This document shows, piece after piece, positions 1-10,927 of a stretch of 46,130 nt of DNA; within the stretch, counting starts at the first letter, position 1; each line of letters opens with the position of its first letter. The stretch spans positions 151,310-197,439 of the forward strand of contig NW_014577533.1 in the NCBI RefSeq assembly GCF_000485595.1, read 5' to 3'. A program made the position numbers and the translations under genes. Source of the stretch: Priapulus caudatus. Its lineage: Eukaryota; Priapulida; Priapulimorpha; Priapulimorphida; Priapulidae. The notes under the pieces are model-generated. The model had not been told where the DNA came from and did not search any database. It saw nothing but the letters and a program-made list of their open reading frames with translations.

Positions 1-395
1 TGAGAAGCGAGAGAGACGAGATGAGATGGAGAGAGAGAGATGAAGAGAGAGCAGAGAGACAGAGAGAGAGAGAAAGAGAGAGGGAGAGAGGCAAGACAAG
101 GAGAGAGTAAAAATATGGGAGAATGAAGAGAAAGGAGGAGAAGTGAGATTTAGAAGAGAAAGAGAGAAAGCGGGGCAAGAGAAGAGAGAGAGAGCACGAG
201 AAAGAGCGGGCGAAGACGGAACAGAGCGAGAAAGCAGCGTAGTGAGAGAGAATAGCAGAAGAGGCATACAGCAAGATAAAGAGAGAGAGACCGCGCACTA
301 AAGCAGAAGAGAGAGAGGCGCAAGAGAGAAAAAGAGGAGAGAGAGAGAGGGCGCTAAAGAGAGAAAGACGAGGGAGAGAGAGAAGAGAAGGAGAG

Positions 396-428
<33 letters not shown>

Positions 429-480
429 CGAGGAAGCGAGAGTCTAGAGCAGCGACAAACGTACAAATATAGCTCCGAGC
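1..480. repeat. GA-rich low-complexity DNA
   Basis: The stretch is almost entirely purine on this strand, with (GA)n runs interrupted by single bases and short GAGCG or AAGAG variants. Open frames across it encode only Ser/Leu or Arg/Glu low-complexity peptides, so no gene is called. Confidence 0.9.
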
Positions 481-2235
481 CAGCATGCGGCAGGCGTCGT
501 CAATCAGACTATTACTAGCTGTACCCCCTATTATAACTATCCAGATCTAGCCTTTATGTTTGCTGCCTACCTCCTATTCACGTAATAGGTTGTTTAGATG
601 ATCATATTAAGCTCGTTCTCCGCGTTAGAACTAAAGAGTAACTGGTAAATCTCGGCCATGCGTGCGTCTAGAAGTTTGTGGTCGCGTTCTAGGCGAGATG
701 AATAGATGGATTCCGCATATATCTATATTGAAATACGCAGTTTTAATCTATTTAAGTAATGTGGAAATATTGTTATTCCGTGTTATAATATAATACACAA
801 GGCGCTGTCTATTACGCATATTGTTCAACGAAACCATGAAACTGCTATAACTCAAATATATATAATCAAAAATTGTTTGTTATGAGAACTAACCAAACTA
901 ACCAACTAACTTCAATCATAAGTACAATAATATAAGCAGGTTTACATGATAGCGCGATAACGCAAACCGATTACCCTATATGCTTGCTGATTTAAAGTGT
1001 ATAACACATGTTAGATATACGGCTCATTGCGAAGAATGGCTACTTATAATGTATTACATTAATCAGCTTTGTGTACTTGTTTACACTTGTCTACCTTTAT
1101 AGAATGCACGAAAATGTTCAAACCCGTCTTTTGTCCTTATATGTATTCAAAGGTCATAATCGAAAAAGGATAGTTGTGATCAGCGATAATTTGCGTGTGA
1201 CAATACTTGAATTTCATGGAGTTAACTGAACTCGAAGTTGATACCTGATGAAGTTTGAAGTGATAGGTGATAGTTATAGTTGAATAGGTTTTAAACATTC
1301 AACCTTGGGCAGACTGATATAAACTAGTGCCATACACTTGCTTATTAGTCAATATCTATTAAAGACGTTTCATTAAAGTGCAATAAAGTTTTTGATTAGG
1401 GAGGCAAGTTCACATGTATTGACATTGCAACCATGAGCTTCCATTCATTTAGAATAAACGATGATTTAATTATACTCATTATATATTCAATATTATATTA
1501 AATATACACACCAGACATACAAAGGTAAAATACAGTTGCTATGTACAACCAACGACATTACATCAATTAACACCATCGCTCTTCTATTTTAAAATATTGT
1601 GTATAACTATGATACGCACACACGACGCACACGTCACTTTTACTCTCAAAGATCTGCGGAAGAATTCACAGCCAATACAGCCAAGAACAATTGTTTGTCC
1701 TCGAAAAAGATCAAAACTTTGTACGGCCACAAATAAAAATGGCTACACCTTCATGCTACATACCAATAGATCAAGAAACTACTAAGGAAGACTTACTTCA
1801 GTTACTACACGACAAATTTGAAAGTGAATTATATTTCTAAACGCATAAACTAGAAACACATGCTGCATCCACACATCCTAAGCTGCACGAGTGATAGCTT
1901 GTACGGACTGAGACAGGTTACCCACTAGACCACGCGGCACTTGGATCACATTCATCTACAGTCACGCACACGCACGCCGCATTCACTGTTACACACATAG
2001 ATATCATAGTGGTATATTTTATCCACTATCTACGCTCTCTCTATATCTAATCTATCTATCTATCTATATATATATATATATAGTTATATCATATATATAA
2101 TAATATATATATAATATATATAGAATATAATTATATATTTATATGTGTAAATGTGCAGACGGCGGCGTGTGCGGGACTGTAAGCAATTGATCAAGTGCCT
2201 GTGCCTAGGGCAGGTTTGCCTGCACGCGTGAGAGT
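481..2235. other. AT-rich non-coding stretch, no gene seen
   Basis: I see no convincing coding region, RNA gene or terminal-repeat element here. The only long frame (1597-1785, 62 codons, plus) has no family resemblance. A CTAT-to-AT simple repeat lies at about 2048-2130. Confidence 0.6.
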
Positions 2236-2244
2236 AGAGACTTA

Positions 2245-4560
2245 TTTCGTCTGTGTACTGCTCTCGTGAGAGATCTGAGTCGACTTTATTTCAACCTGTG
2301 CTGCAACGCGTAGAGAGTGAGGCGACTTCATTTCACCTAGCGTACTGCGACCGCGTGATGAGGATGAGGGACTTATTTCGCCTTGTACTGCACGCGTGTG
2401 AGAAGTGACTGCGACTATATTTCGCCTGGTGCTGCACACGCGCTGAGAGAGTGAAGGACTTATTTCGCCTGTACTGCGGCGTGAGAGGAGAGGGACTTAT
2501 TTCGCCTGGTACTGCCGCGCGCGGTGAGAGATGTGAGGATTTATGTCACTGACTGCACTGCGTGAGAGATGAGGCGACTTATTTCGCCTGGTAATGCCAC
2601 GCGTGAGAGATGTAGGACTTATTTCACACTTTACTGCCGCGTGCAGAGATTGAGGGACTATTTCACCACTTGTACTGCGGCGCGATGAGAGAGTGAGGAC
2701 TTATTCCCTGGTACTGCACGCGCGAGAGAGGTGAGGACCTTATTTCACTGGTACTGACGCGTGAGAGAGTGTGATATTTCGCCTGGCTACTGCACCCGTG
2801 AGAGGTGCAGGGACTTATTTCGCCCTGTACTGACGGCGCGCTTGAGAGAGTGCACGACTTATTTCCACCTGCAGTAACTGCACGCGTGAGAGAGTGTGTG
2901 ACTAATCGCCTACGTATGCGCGCGTGCAAGAGTGAGGGACTTATTTCACCGGGCTACTGCACGGTGAGAGAGGTCTGACTTATTTCGCTGGTACTGCCAG
3001 GCGTGAGAGAGTGAGCGCGACTTACTTTCGCTGCGTACTGCACGCGTGAGAGAGTGAGGATATATTTCACCTGGTACTGCTGCGCCGTAGAGAGAGACGA
3101 CTTTATTTTCGCCTGTGCTGCCGCGCGTGTGAGAGTGAGGGCTTATTCGCTGTACTGCACGCGTGAGAGAGTGAGGGACTTATTTCACCTGGTACTGCAC
3201 GCGTGAGAGAGTGAGTGACTTATTTCGCCTGCACGCGTGAGAGAGTGAGGGACTTATTTCGTCCTGGTGCTAGCGCCGTGTTGAGAGTGAGGGACTTTAT
3301 TCGCCTGTACTCACGCGGGAAGATGAGGACTTATTTCACCTGGTGCTGCACCTGAGCAGAGTGAGTGACTTATTTCGCCTGCACGCGTTGAAGTGAGGAC
3401 TTATTCCTTACTGCACGCTGAGAGGTGAGTTGACTTATTTCGCCTGTACTGCTCGCGCTGAGAGAGGAGCGACTTATTTTCGCTGACTGCACGGTGTGAG
3501 AAAGTGAGGCTTATTTCGCCTGTAACTGCACGTGAGAGCAATGAGGACTTATTCGCCTGGTGCTGCACGGTGACTGAGATGAGGGACTTATTCGCACTGG
3601 TACTGCACGCGTGAGAGAGTGAGCGACTTATTGCCTGTACTTGCACGCGTGAGAGATGTGCAGGACTTATTTTCGCCTGGTACTGCGCGCGGTGAGAGGT
3701 GTACCGCTTATTTACCTGCGTACTGCACGCGTGAGAGAGTGATGGATTATTTTACACCTCTACTGCACCGTGAGAGAGTGAGAGCTTAATTTCACCTGGT
3801 GACTTGCACTCGTGAGAGATGAGCGGACTGATGACCTGATAACGCCGCGCGTGAGGAGGTGACGACTAAAATTTCGCCTGGTACTGCACCGCGCGTGAGA
3901 GACGTAGGATTATTTCAACCTGTACTGCCGCGTGAGAGAGCCTGTTGCACTTACTTTTCGCCTGGTACTGCACGCGTGAGAGATGAGGGACTTATTTCGC
4001 TGTACTGCGCGCCGTGAGAGAGTGAGTACTTAATTTCATCTCTCGTACTGCACACGCGGAGATAGTGTGTTGACTTATTTCGCCTGTACTCGCGCGTGAG
4101 AGAGTGAAGGGACTTATTTTCAACCTGCTTACTGCACGCGTGAGAGATGTGTTACTTATTTCGCGGTACTGCCACCGTGAGAGAGTGAGGACTTATCTTC
4201 GCCGAGTTCTGCACGCGTGAGAATGCCGGACTTATTTCACCTGTACTGCGCGCGTGAGAGAGTGAGGGCTTATTTCGCCTGGTACTGCGCGCGTGAGAGA
4301 GTGAGGGACTTATTTCGCCTGGTACTGCACGCGTGAGAGAGTGAGGGACTTATTTCGCCTGCGCCTGCCTGCCACGCGTGAGAGAGTGAGTGACTTATTT
4401 CCGCCGCACGCGTGAGAGATGAGGACTTATTTCGCCTGGTGCTGCACGCGTGTGAGATGAGAGACTTCTTCGCCTTACTGCACGCGTGAGAAGAGTGAGT
4501 AGACTTATTTTCCGCTGGTATGCTCGCGTGAGAGAGTGAGGACTTATTTCGCCTGCGTAC
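2245..4560. repeat. 40-bp minisatellite array, about 60 units, very indel-rich
   Basis: A unit of about 40 bp repeats head to tail. It is made of GCGTGAGAGAGTGAGGGACT followed by TATTTCGCCTGGTACTGCAC. Clean units occur around 3150-3260 and 4240-4370. Elsewhere nearly every unit carries one- or two-base insertions or deletions rather than substitutions, which breaks every reading frame. The reverse-strand frames inside it are shadows of the repeat. The indel bias looks like unpolished long-read sequence, though real satellite decay is possible. Confidence 0.9.
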
Positions 4561-4800
4561 TGGCAGTTACTTTTCTCCTCCGTCCAGATCCTTCAGTCGT
4601 CGTCTGATCTCCTCGTCCTTCTTCCCGCTGTAAGTCGAGGGTTCGCGGTAGTTCAGTCTCTCTCCCATCTAGATCCTTCAGCCGTCGTTTCATCTCCTTG
4701 TCCATATCTGTCTTTCGTCGATACCAGTAGTTAGCGACGTCAAATGTTACTCGCAATGCCTCCCCACCAGACTGCTGATAAGGTGCTCGGCGAGGTCACT
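4561..4800 (-). other. Small charged ORF relic with an 87-bp internal duplication
   Basis: A 70-codon minus frame (4544-4756) contains the peptide RRLKDLDGRE. The DNA for that segment (near 4585) is repeated about 87 bp away (near 4672), but the second copy is read in another frame. This suggests a decayed coding fragment, perhaps from a retroelement gag or a coiled coil. No family could be named. Confidence 0.3.
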
Positions 4801-4924
4801 GACCCCGCACGCCGTGCAGCGCGTGCACCGTAGACTCCTGTACTTAAGCAGAGCTGGCCGCGATGAATGGTGTGGAAACTTCCCACGGTCGTCAGCATCG
4901 ACCTCGAAATTCCAAATTTTTGAA

Positions 4925-5215
4925 GGCCCGCGTTTGGGTAAATATTTTTATACCCTGCCGCGCGACGCGGATCTCTATCCCCGCCGCACGGGCGCCCCGT
5001 GGTGTAATATTTTTATACACTGCCGCGCGACGCGGATCTCTATCCCCGCCGCATATCACCGCCGCGCGGGCGACGCGCGCGGGCGACGCGCGCGCGCGGT
5101 GCATATCACCGCCGCACGGCCGCGCGCACATCACGGCCGCGCGGCACACCATCGCTGCGCCGCGGACGCGCGGGCGCGGTGTATACCGCCTGCCGCTCGC
5201 GCAACTTTTCAGTTA
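4925..5215. repeat. GC-rich satellite, left flank of the gypsy element
   Basis: The stretch is built of CCGCCGCGCGGGCG, CTATCCCCGCCGCA and TATCACCGCCGC modules, with two copies of a module beginning AATATTTTTATAC and continuing GCCGCGCGACGCGGATCTCT. The same modules recur on the far side of the retrotransposon at 13160-13790. Frames on both strands stay open only because of composition. Confidence 0.8.
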
Positions 5216-6042
5216 CGCGATCAGCTGGCCTCAGCGGCTGCTCGGCACGTCGGCCACCGGATGTATTGGCGTCTCCCTAGTCTGCTATATCCCTTTTACT
5301 GCTCGAAGGCTGCCGACTCCACTTTATAGCCATGCAGATGATCTTGCATAGGGTTACGCAGACAGTTTCCTCTCTATCTCGGACGACCTCTTCGTCATAG
5401 GAGGACTCATCTCGTCGACTTAGTTCTCATGGCACTTCCTTCGCTATTTGGTCGAATGGCTTAGCTGGCAATCCGATTATGAATTGCCCGGGTTGGTCGC
5501 GATCCACTCCCGCCCGGAAAGGGTTGTGGGACCTTCCGGTGCCTCTAATGCTGGTGTGAGGAGTCTCATTAGTTTGTGACGGCTCGCTGTCTGCCTTATT
5601 AATCATGTTCGCGGGTCCCAGACCCGATCTCTCGTGTAATGCGCTCAAGCATCCACGCTCCTCACGTATCCAGCCTTTGAAGCTGAGCCTTGCTCGTTAT
5701 TTCATTCGTCCATGAGTTTTCAGTCTGCGGATGGCTGATTCGCCTATCTTACGGTGTCGCTCCTTACTCCGGAACGTTCTTGTTTCTCTTCTTAGCCCCT
5801 TCTATATTACCTCTCGGAGATCGACGTCTGCGCTCGCTGACAGAATCATTCTTCTTCTGCAGCCTCGTTCGCACACATCGCCTCTCGATGTTTGTTACGC
5901 ATTGTAGCCTCGTTTTCGTTTGGCCGCTTATCAGTTCTTTTTCTTCAGTCTGCCTATTCGCCTTCTTCCCCCCTACTCAGACGGAAGCTTGTCTTTACGT
6001 AGGTTTGTTGGCGATCCTTTGTCTCTTCTCGTTTCTTGGCTC
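5216..6042. other. Downstream flank of the gypsy pol gene; LTR not recognised
   Basis: This stretch lies 3' of pol for a minus-strand element, so a 3' LTR would be expected here. I compared it by eye with the flank upstream of gag (12230-13140) and found no shared terminal repeat. A purine tract on the minus strand (complement of CTTCTTCCCCCC near 5970) could be a polypurine tract. Pairwise self-alignment would settle the LTR question. Confidence 0.35.
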
Positions 6043-9000
6043 TTACTCCTCCCCGCACACCCACCTGAGTGTGGCGTTCCAGACCATGCCCACAGCTCCC
6101 TTTTTGAGAGGGAAACCAAAGTACGTGGGAGGCCTGATCACTCGGTGACCACGCGTGGTGATCCCCGAGGGCATCAGGGCTATCCCCTCCTTTTTGTACG
6201 TGGTTTCCATCGCGGGGCGAGACGCATGACTGCGCGTTTGATTCGGCTTAGCAGCCGCCTCGCCTCTCATTCCTTCTCCGATGGTTTCCGTCACTGTCGC
6301 GTCTTCCACGCGCTCAACCTTCTCTTCTGCATCCAGTTCGGCGGTCACCTCCGCCTCATCTTCTCCTATCTCGACAACAGATTCTGTCACCATTTCTTCC
6401 TCCTGCTCCTCCGTGACAATCTCTGTGGCCAATGCTTCGGGCACGAGTTCACTGCTCGTGGGCATCTTAGGCCCAGCGGGGACCTCTACCTCTTCAATGA
6501 TGAAGGATGTCTCCACCGCGTCCTCTTGCTCATCGTCTTCGTAGCCCGGTCTGCCTTGCCTAGGACTGGCGGATCCATTTCCTCCGCTTCCCTCGACGAT
6601 CTCGGTATTTCTACCCCGCCCCGCTATGGCGGATTCGTCAGACAGTTCCTCGTCTGTCGACTGGGTATTTATACCCCGCTCCCTATCAGCGGATTTGTCA
6701 GACAGTTCCTCGTCTGTCGACTGGGTATTTATACTCCGCTCCCTATCAGCGGATTCGTCTTCGTTTCTGCCGTCCGCCGTTGCCCATCTCGGCGGCGGGT
6801 TCTCCCCCTCGTAGGGCTTCAATTCATCCACCACTACGATTCTTATCGGCGCACCCTCTGCTCGTTGGATCCACCGAAGCTTGCCCTGTGCCCTGACGAC
6901 TAAGTAGGGCCCCGTCCAGGGACACCCCAGCTTCCGGTCGGCAGGTGGGTACCAATACCATACCCATGTATCGGCAGGTACCGCCGAAAACACCACCCGG
7001 CTGTCATACGCCTTCTTCTGTCGCAAGGCGGACCGGCCGAGCTGCTGTCGGGCGTACTCGTGCGCCTCTCTCGTGGCTGTGCGCAGCCATTCCACATACT
7101 CGACGGGGCATGTCGGCTCGTCAGTTTCAGGCGCCGCTTCCATCAGCAGGTCAGCCGCCATACCAACCTCTCGGCCGAACAGTAGCAGATTCGGACTGCA
7201 CCCCGTGCTTTCATGAACGGTCCCTCGATATGCCGCCATGACAAAGGGCAGGTGATCATCCCAGTCATTTCGCTGCTGGTTTACCACTTTTCCCAGCATA
7301 TCCTGCACCGTCCTATTAAAACGTTCTACTTGTCCATCGGATTGGGGGTGATAAGGCGTTGTGCGCGTCTTATCAATGCCCAATGCCTCGCACACGGTGG
7401 CAAAAAGATGCGATTCAAAGTTGGTCCCTTGATCCGAGTGCAATCGTCGCGGCACTCCGAACCGTGCGAACAGCTCAGTGACCAAACAGTCAGCCGTTCG
7501 CAGCGCCGTCATGGTCGGCAATGCGAACGCCTCTGTCCACTTGGTAAAGTAGTCACTGGCGACCAAGATATATTTATTCCCGCGCTCGGTGGTAGGCAGC
7601 GGTCCTAAATAATCTAGGGCCATGCGTTCCCACGGGGCCCCCACTGTCTGCTGCTGCAATCCAGCTCGCCTATGCCTCTTCCCCTTTCGTTTCGCGCATG
7701 CATCACACCTGCGACACCATCGGTGGATGTCTCTCCGCATGCCCGGCCAAGTAAACCTTTGACGCACCCTCTCTAGGGTTTTGCGTATTCCAAGGTGTCC
7801 TGCCGTACGTCCTCCGTGCAACATCTCCATGATTGCACGCCTGATCACAGGTGGCGCCACCAGCTGCAACACGGTGGTACTGGGTCTATTCTCGGGCATC
7901 CATCGCCGGTAGAGGAGTCCTCGTCGAAGCTCAAGCCGATCCCAGAGACTCCAATATGACTTTCCCTCCCACGATGCCCCTGCCAGCGCGTCATACCGTG
8001 GCCTGGCAACATGGTCCTTTTTCAAGCTGCTCACCAGCTTGATGGTGGCGTCCTCTTGCTGCCACCGTCGGAGCTGTTCGTCGCTCCATTGCTCCATGTT
8101 CGGCTGGCTCGTTCCAGCCGCGTTCACCCTTTTTGTTCGGCAGCAGCCTGCCGAACCCTCCTCATTGTGACGGATATTTCTACCCCGCCTCCTCCTGGCG
8201 GATGTTCTCTCTCCGACGTCACGGGTATTTGTACCCCGCCCCCTCCTGACAAATTCTCTCCTTTCGACGTCACGGGTATTTGTACCCCGCCCCCTCCTGG
8301 CGGATCGTTGCGCCGTTCCACCCCTTCTCGGGGTCCCTGCCCCAACCGCGGCAGCTGCTGCCCCGCGACTGGGTGGCTTCACTTCGCACTTCATGCGATC
8401 CGAGCCTTCCACGCACCCCTCACATTGCGGACAATCCTCCCGCTTGCATTTTCGGCATTCCGGCTGCCGCGAAAGCCCATCTGCATTAGCATGGAGATGT
8501 CCTGGCCGATGGTCAATCCTCATGTCAAATGTTCCCAAGAAGGAAATCCACCGTGCGACCATCCCCTCCGGCTCTTTGAAGCTAAGGAGCCACTTCAATG
8601 AGGCATGGTCCGTGCGCACGAGGAAGGGCCGGCCTTGGAGATAGTGCCGGAACTGACGCACAAAGGTAACTACTGCCAACAGTTCTCTATTAGTGGTGCA
8701 GTACCTTCGTTGCGTAGCACTAAATCCCTTACTGCCATACGCGATAACGCGCTCCTCACCTTCCTGTACCTGTGACAGGACGGCCCCCATGCCCGTCCCG
8801 CTTGCGTCAGTATCCAACACAAACTCACCTTCAGGTTTTGGGTACCCCAGTACCGGTGCTTCCGTCAACCGCCGCTTCAATTCAGTGAAGGCGGTTTCGC
8901 ACGCGGCCGTCCACTGGAATTGGACGGTCTTTCGGGTAAGGTTGGTGAGAGGGCTTGCCACAGATGCAAAGTCTGGTATAAACCGACGGTAGTAATTTGC

Positions 9001-9876
9001 GAATCCAAGGAACCCTCGCACGTCTCGCACGTTACGGGGCTGCCCCCACTTCTGAACGGCCCTCAACTTGGCTGGGTCGCACCGGACTCCATCAGCCGAC
9101 ACGATGTGGCCCAGGAAGGCCGCACTGGTGCGAAACAGGCCACACTTCGATGGTTTCAGTTTGAGCCCTGCTTTTGCCAGGCGCCCAAACACGTGGCGGA
9201 GGTTACTCGAGGCCTCCTCGAATGTTTTTCCGTACACAATTACGTCGTCCAAATAGACGAGACATTCTCGCCACTGAAGACCTCGGAGTATCAACTCCAT
9301 CAGACGTTCAAATGTAGCCGGCGCATTACACAACCCATACGGCATTACCCGGAATTGGAATAAACCACGCCTACTTCCGAATGCAGTCTTGTGTTTGTCT
9401 GCGGGCTCCATCTCTACTTGCCAGTATCCTGAAGCTAGGTCTAGAGTGCTAAACCACTGTGCACCCGCGAGAGCGTCGAGTGTGTCATCTATACGAGGCA
9501 GGGGATACGCATCCTTTCGCGTTAGATCATTCAAACGTCGATAGTCAACACAAAACCGTGTCGTCCCGTCCTTTTTTGTGACAAGCACAACTGGCGAGGC
9601 CCACGGGCTGCTGCTCGGTTCGATTACCCCAGCAGCAAGCATTTTGTTATCCAAGATTCTGTGCTTCCCGATGGGACACCTTCTCGGGGCTTGCTTGATA
9701 GGGTGCCAATCGCCGGTATCGTTGTTGTGCCGGACGATCCCTATCTTTCCCAACGGTGCTTTCGGGGCGGCGAACAGACTCCTGTTGGCACTCAATAGCC
9801 CTTCTAATTCCTCTCGCTGTGTCCTTGTTAGCCTTTCGTCAGCGGTGTCTACCAACTTCTGCAAATAGTCGGGCAA
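6043..9876 (-). CDS. pol: Gypsy pol: reverse transcriptase, RNase H, integrase
   Basis: A 1277-codon open frame read from a TTG at 9876, the first permitted start in the frame; a stop lies shortly upstream and the true pol product would be a processed polyprotein. RT occupies about residues 55-260, with FCVDYRRLN near 108 and the catalytic YLDDVIVYG at 208-216. RNase H is about 350-470, with TDASGTGMGA and NADGLSR. Integrase has an HHCC zinc site (H687, H694, C721, C724) and DDE residues at about D755 (ALDYLGP), D815 (HSDQG) and E851 (DGQVERF). A GPY-type module (WTGPYLVVR) lies near 987. A Cys cluster and a GRG-rich linker separate RNase H from integrase, and an acidic repetitive tail of about 250 residues follows. 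The tail is longer than usual for gypsy pol. Confidence 0.93.
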   Translation of the reverse strand: MPDYLQKLVDTADERLTRTQREELEGLLSANRSLFAAPKAPLGKIGIVRHNNDTGDWHPIKQAPRRCPIGKHRILDNKMLAAGVIEPSSSPWASPVVLVTKKDGTTRFCVDYRRLNDLTRKDAYPLPRIDDTLDALAGAQWFSTLDLASGYWQVEMEPADKHKTAFGSRRGLFQFRVMPYGLCNAPATFERLMELILRGLQWRECLVYLDDVIVYGKTFEEASSNLRHVFGRLAKAGLKLKPSKCGLFRTSAAFLGHIVSADGVRCDPAKLRAVQKWGQPRNVRDVRGFLGFANYYRRFIPDFASVASPLTNLTRKTVQFQWTAACETAFTELKRRLTEAPVLGYPKPEGEFVLDTDASGTGMGAVLSQVQEGEERVIAYGSKGFSATQRRYCTTNRELLAVVTFVRQFRHYLQGRPFLVRTDHASLKWLLSFKEPEGMVARWISFLGTFDMRIDHRPGHLHANADGLSRQPECRKCKREDCPQCEGCVEGSDRMKCEVKPPSRGAAAAAVGAGTPRRGGTAQRSARRGRGTNTRDVERREFVRRGRGTNTRDVGERTSARRRRGRNIRHNEEGSAGCCRTKRVNAAGTSQPNMEQWSDEQLRRWQQEDATIKLVSSLKKDHVARPRYDALAGASWEGKSYWSLWDRLELRRGLLYRRWMPENRPSTTVLQLVAPPVIRRAIMEMLHGGRTAGHLGIRKTLERVRQRFTWPGMRRDIHRWCRRCDACAKRKGKRHRRAGLQQQTVGAPWERMALDYLGPLPTTERGNKYILVASDYFTKWTEAFALPTMTALRTADCLVTELFARFGVPRRLHSDQGTNFESHLFATVCEALGIDKTRTTPYHPQSDGQVERFNRTVQDMLGKVVNQQRNDWDDHLPFVMAAYRGTVHESTGCSPNLLLFGREVGMAADLLMEAAPETDEPTCPVEYVEWLRTATREAHEYARQQLGRSALRQKKAYDSRVVFSAVPADTWVWYWYPPADRKLGCPWTGPYLVVRAQGKLRWIQRAEGAPIRIVVVDELKPYEGENPPPRWATADGRNEDESADRERSINTQSTDEELSDKSADRERGINTQSTDEELSDESAIAGRGRNTEIVEGSGGNGSASPRQGRPGYEDDEQEDAVETSFIIEEVEVPAGPKMPTSSELVPEALATEIVTEEQEEEMVTESVVEIGEDEAEVTAELDAEEKVERVEDATVTETIGEGMRGEAAAKPNQTRSHASRPAMETTYKKEGIALMPSGITTRGHRVIRPPTYFGFPLKKGAVGMVWNATLRWVCGEE
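6601..6760. repeat. 60-bp in-frame repeat in the pol C-terminal tail
   Basis: Three consecutive units start at 6601, 6661 and 6721 with exact 60-bp spacing. Each begins with TATTT followed by TACCCCGC-like or TACTCCGC sequence. On the coding (minus) strand the 20-codon unit includes ADRER, INTQSTDEELSD and variants. The period keeps the frame open. Its core resembles a second repeat inside the RNase H-integrase linker. Confidence 0.9.
8170..8305. repeat. 51-bp in-frame repeat in the RNase H-integrase linker
   Basis: Units of 51 bp start at 8170, 8221 and 8272 (the last partial), each with a GGTATTTGTACCCCGCC-like core and a CGACGTCACG junction. They encode about 17 residues each, with RRGRGTNTRDV as the core. 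The spacing is a multiple of three, so the pol frame survives. Confidence 0.9.
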
Positions 9877-9921
9877 CGGCTGCCGAACCTGTGTTTATTC
9901 TCTCCATCAGTAAGGGTCCCG

Positions 9922-10602
9922 CTAATGCAGGTGCCACTTGTGAGGCTGGTTCCAAGCGACCGACCTTCTCTCCTTCATGGATGATGAGGGGACACCCATG
10001 TTAACGATTGACAGGGGGATCACTTCCCTCCCTGTGTCGACCAGGCTGCGCCCCACCAGGACGTGCTTTTCCTTTCCTCGTTGTGCTAGCCGACCAGCGG
10101 CTTCAGCTAATGCCAGCCGACCTCCTCGCCACGCCGTTCCCGCTACACGACTCTCTATAACTGCTCCATACCCGCCAGGAATTTCTACCCGACGGACTGC
10201 ACGCAAGTTACGCGCCTCGATTTTCTCTTCTCCATGGAGGAGATGGAGGACCCCACCTATGCTGAGGAATCCCCTTCCGACGTCCACCTGGCAATCTCGA
10301 CTTCCCATAAAATCCATTCCTAGGATTCCATACCGACAACCCACGTCGACGACTAATAAGTCATGGCGGTAGGTGAGGCCTCCAATGACCAGGTCAGTCT
10401 CGATTTCTCCAGCCGTGGGTAACGGACAATTCTGAACGTCAAACATGGCCGTCGACGCCTCCCGCAGGGGTGGTCGATCCCAAGGTAAATCTTCATATAC
10501 TTTCCGGTCCAGGAGCGTAGCGTTGGCTCCTGTATCAACCATAAATTCTACAGGCCTCCCGCACACCTCCACCGTGATGTGCCAAGAGGGACGTGAACAC
10601 AC
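9922..10602 (-). CDS. Gypsy aspartic protease segment, frame-broken
   Basis: A 226-codon frame holds a retroviral-type aspartic protease. VDTGANATLLD carries the catalytic DTGA near residue 23 and YGILGMDFM is the downstream flap/ILG region near 90. Its last residues after about 9990 read into a different frame from the one that continues towards RT, and a stop at 9922 closes it. Passing from protease to RT needs at least two frame changes, around 9990 and 9890. Family knowledge says the protease is normally fused to, or frameshifted into, pol. Whether these breaks are programmed, mutational or sequencing errors is not clear; two close together favours damage or error. Confidence 0.85.
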   Translation of the reverse strand: MCSRPSWHITVEVCGRPVEFMVDTGANATLLDRKVYEDLPWDRPPLREASTAMFDVQNCPLPTAGEIETDLVIGGLTYRHDLLVVDVGCRYGILGMDFMGSRDCQVDVGRGFLSIGGVLHLLHGEEKIEARNLRAVRRVEIPGGYGAVIESRVAGTAWRGGRLALAEAAGRLAQRGKEKHVLVGRSLVDTGREVIPLSIVNMGVPSSSMKERRSVAWNQPHKWHLH

Positions 10603-10927
10603 GCCTGCGACGCTACCTCTGGACCCTTTTTCTCGCCTCCTCCTACCGCCGGCCGGGAGTGTCGGCTCCCCCCCGGCCTCTAGTGGTTTCCCGCCGGCTT
10701 TGCTCCTCCGGCTGGTGCCTCAAAGCCACCCCTAGATACTACCGGCTTCTGCACCGCAGTGTGCTGCCTCGGCGGCGGACCCCCACGGCCGCTTCCCGCC
10801 GTTGGCCCTCCTTCACTCCGCAACGGAAGCGGCTCAGGGCATTCTCTAGCCATGTGGGCCCCGTCTTCCGCACCGATAGCACGTCAGACGGTCCATTGGT
10901 ACTCTTTGCCCTCTCTGGCTGCCACTC
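10603..10927 (-). pseudogene. Gag C-terminus with zinc knuckle, out of frame
   Basis: The minus strand at about 10881-10839 encodes a CCHC zinc knuckle (Cys-x2-Cys-x4-His-x4-Cys), but two single-base length changes interrupt it. One is in a G homopolymer near 10938, where the gag frame meets its stop. The other is a C run inside the knuckle between its second Cys and the His. Both are in homopolymers, so sequencing error is plausible. The knuckle is the nucleic-acid-binding part of Gag. Confidence 0.7.

Noticed and set aside
1597-1785. 62-codon plus frame
   Set aside because: Isolated, no homology seen by eye, no splice or promoter context.
2245-4560. CRISPR-like look of the 40-bp regular repeats
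   Set aside because: Animal DNA; the whole unit repeats with no unique spacers, so it is a minisatellite.
5958-5985. Purine tract as polypurine tract marking a 3' LTR
   Set aside because: No matching LTR could be found beyond it or upstream of gag, so only mentioned as a possibility.
7213-9363. Plus-strand frames of 60-200 codons across the pol region
   Set aside because: Shadows of the antisense pol frame with no recognisable domains.
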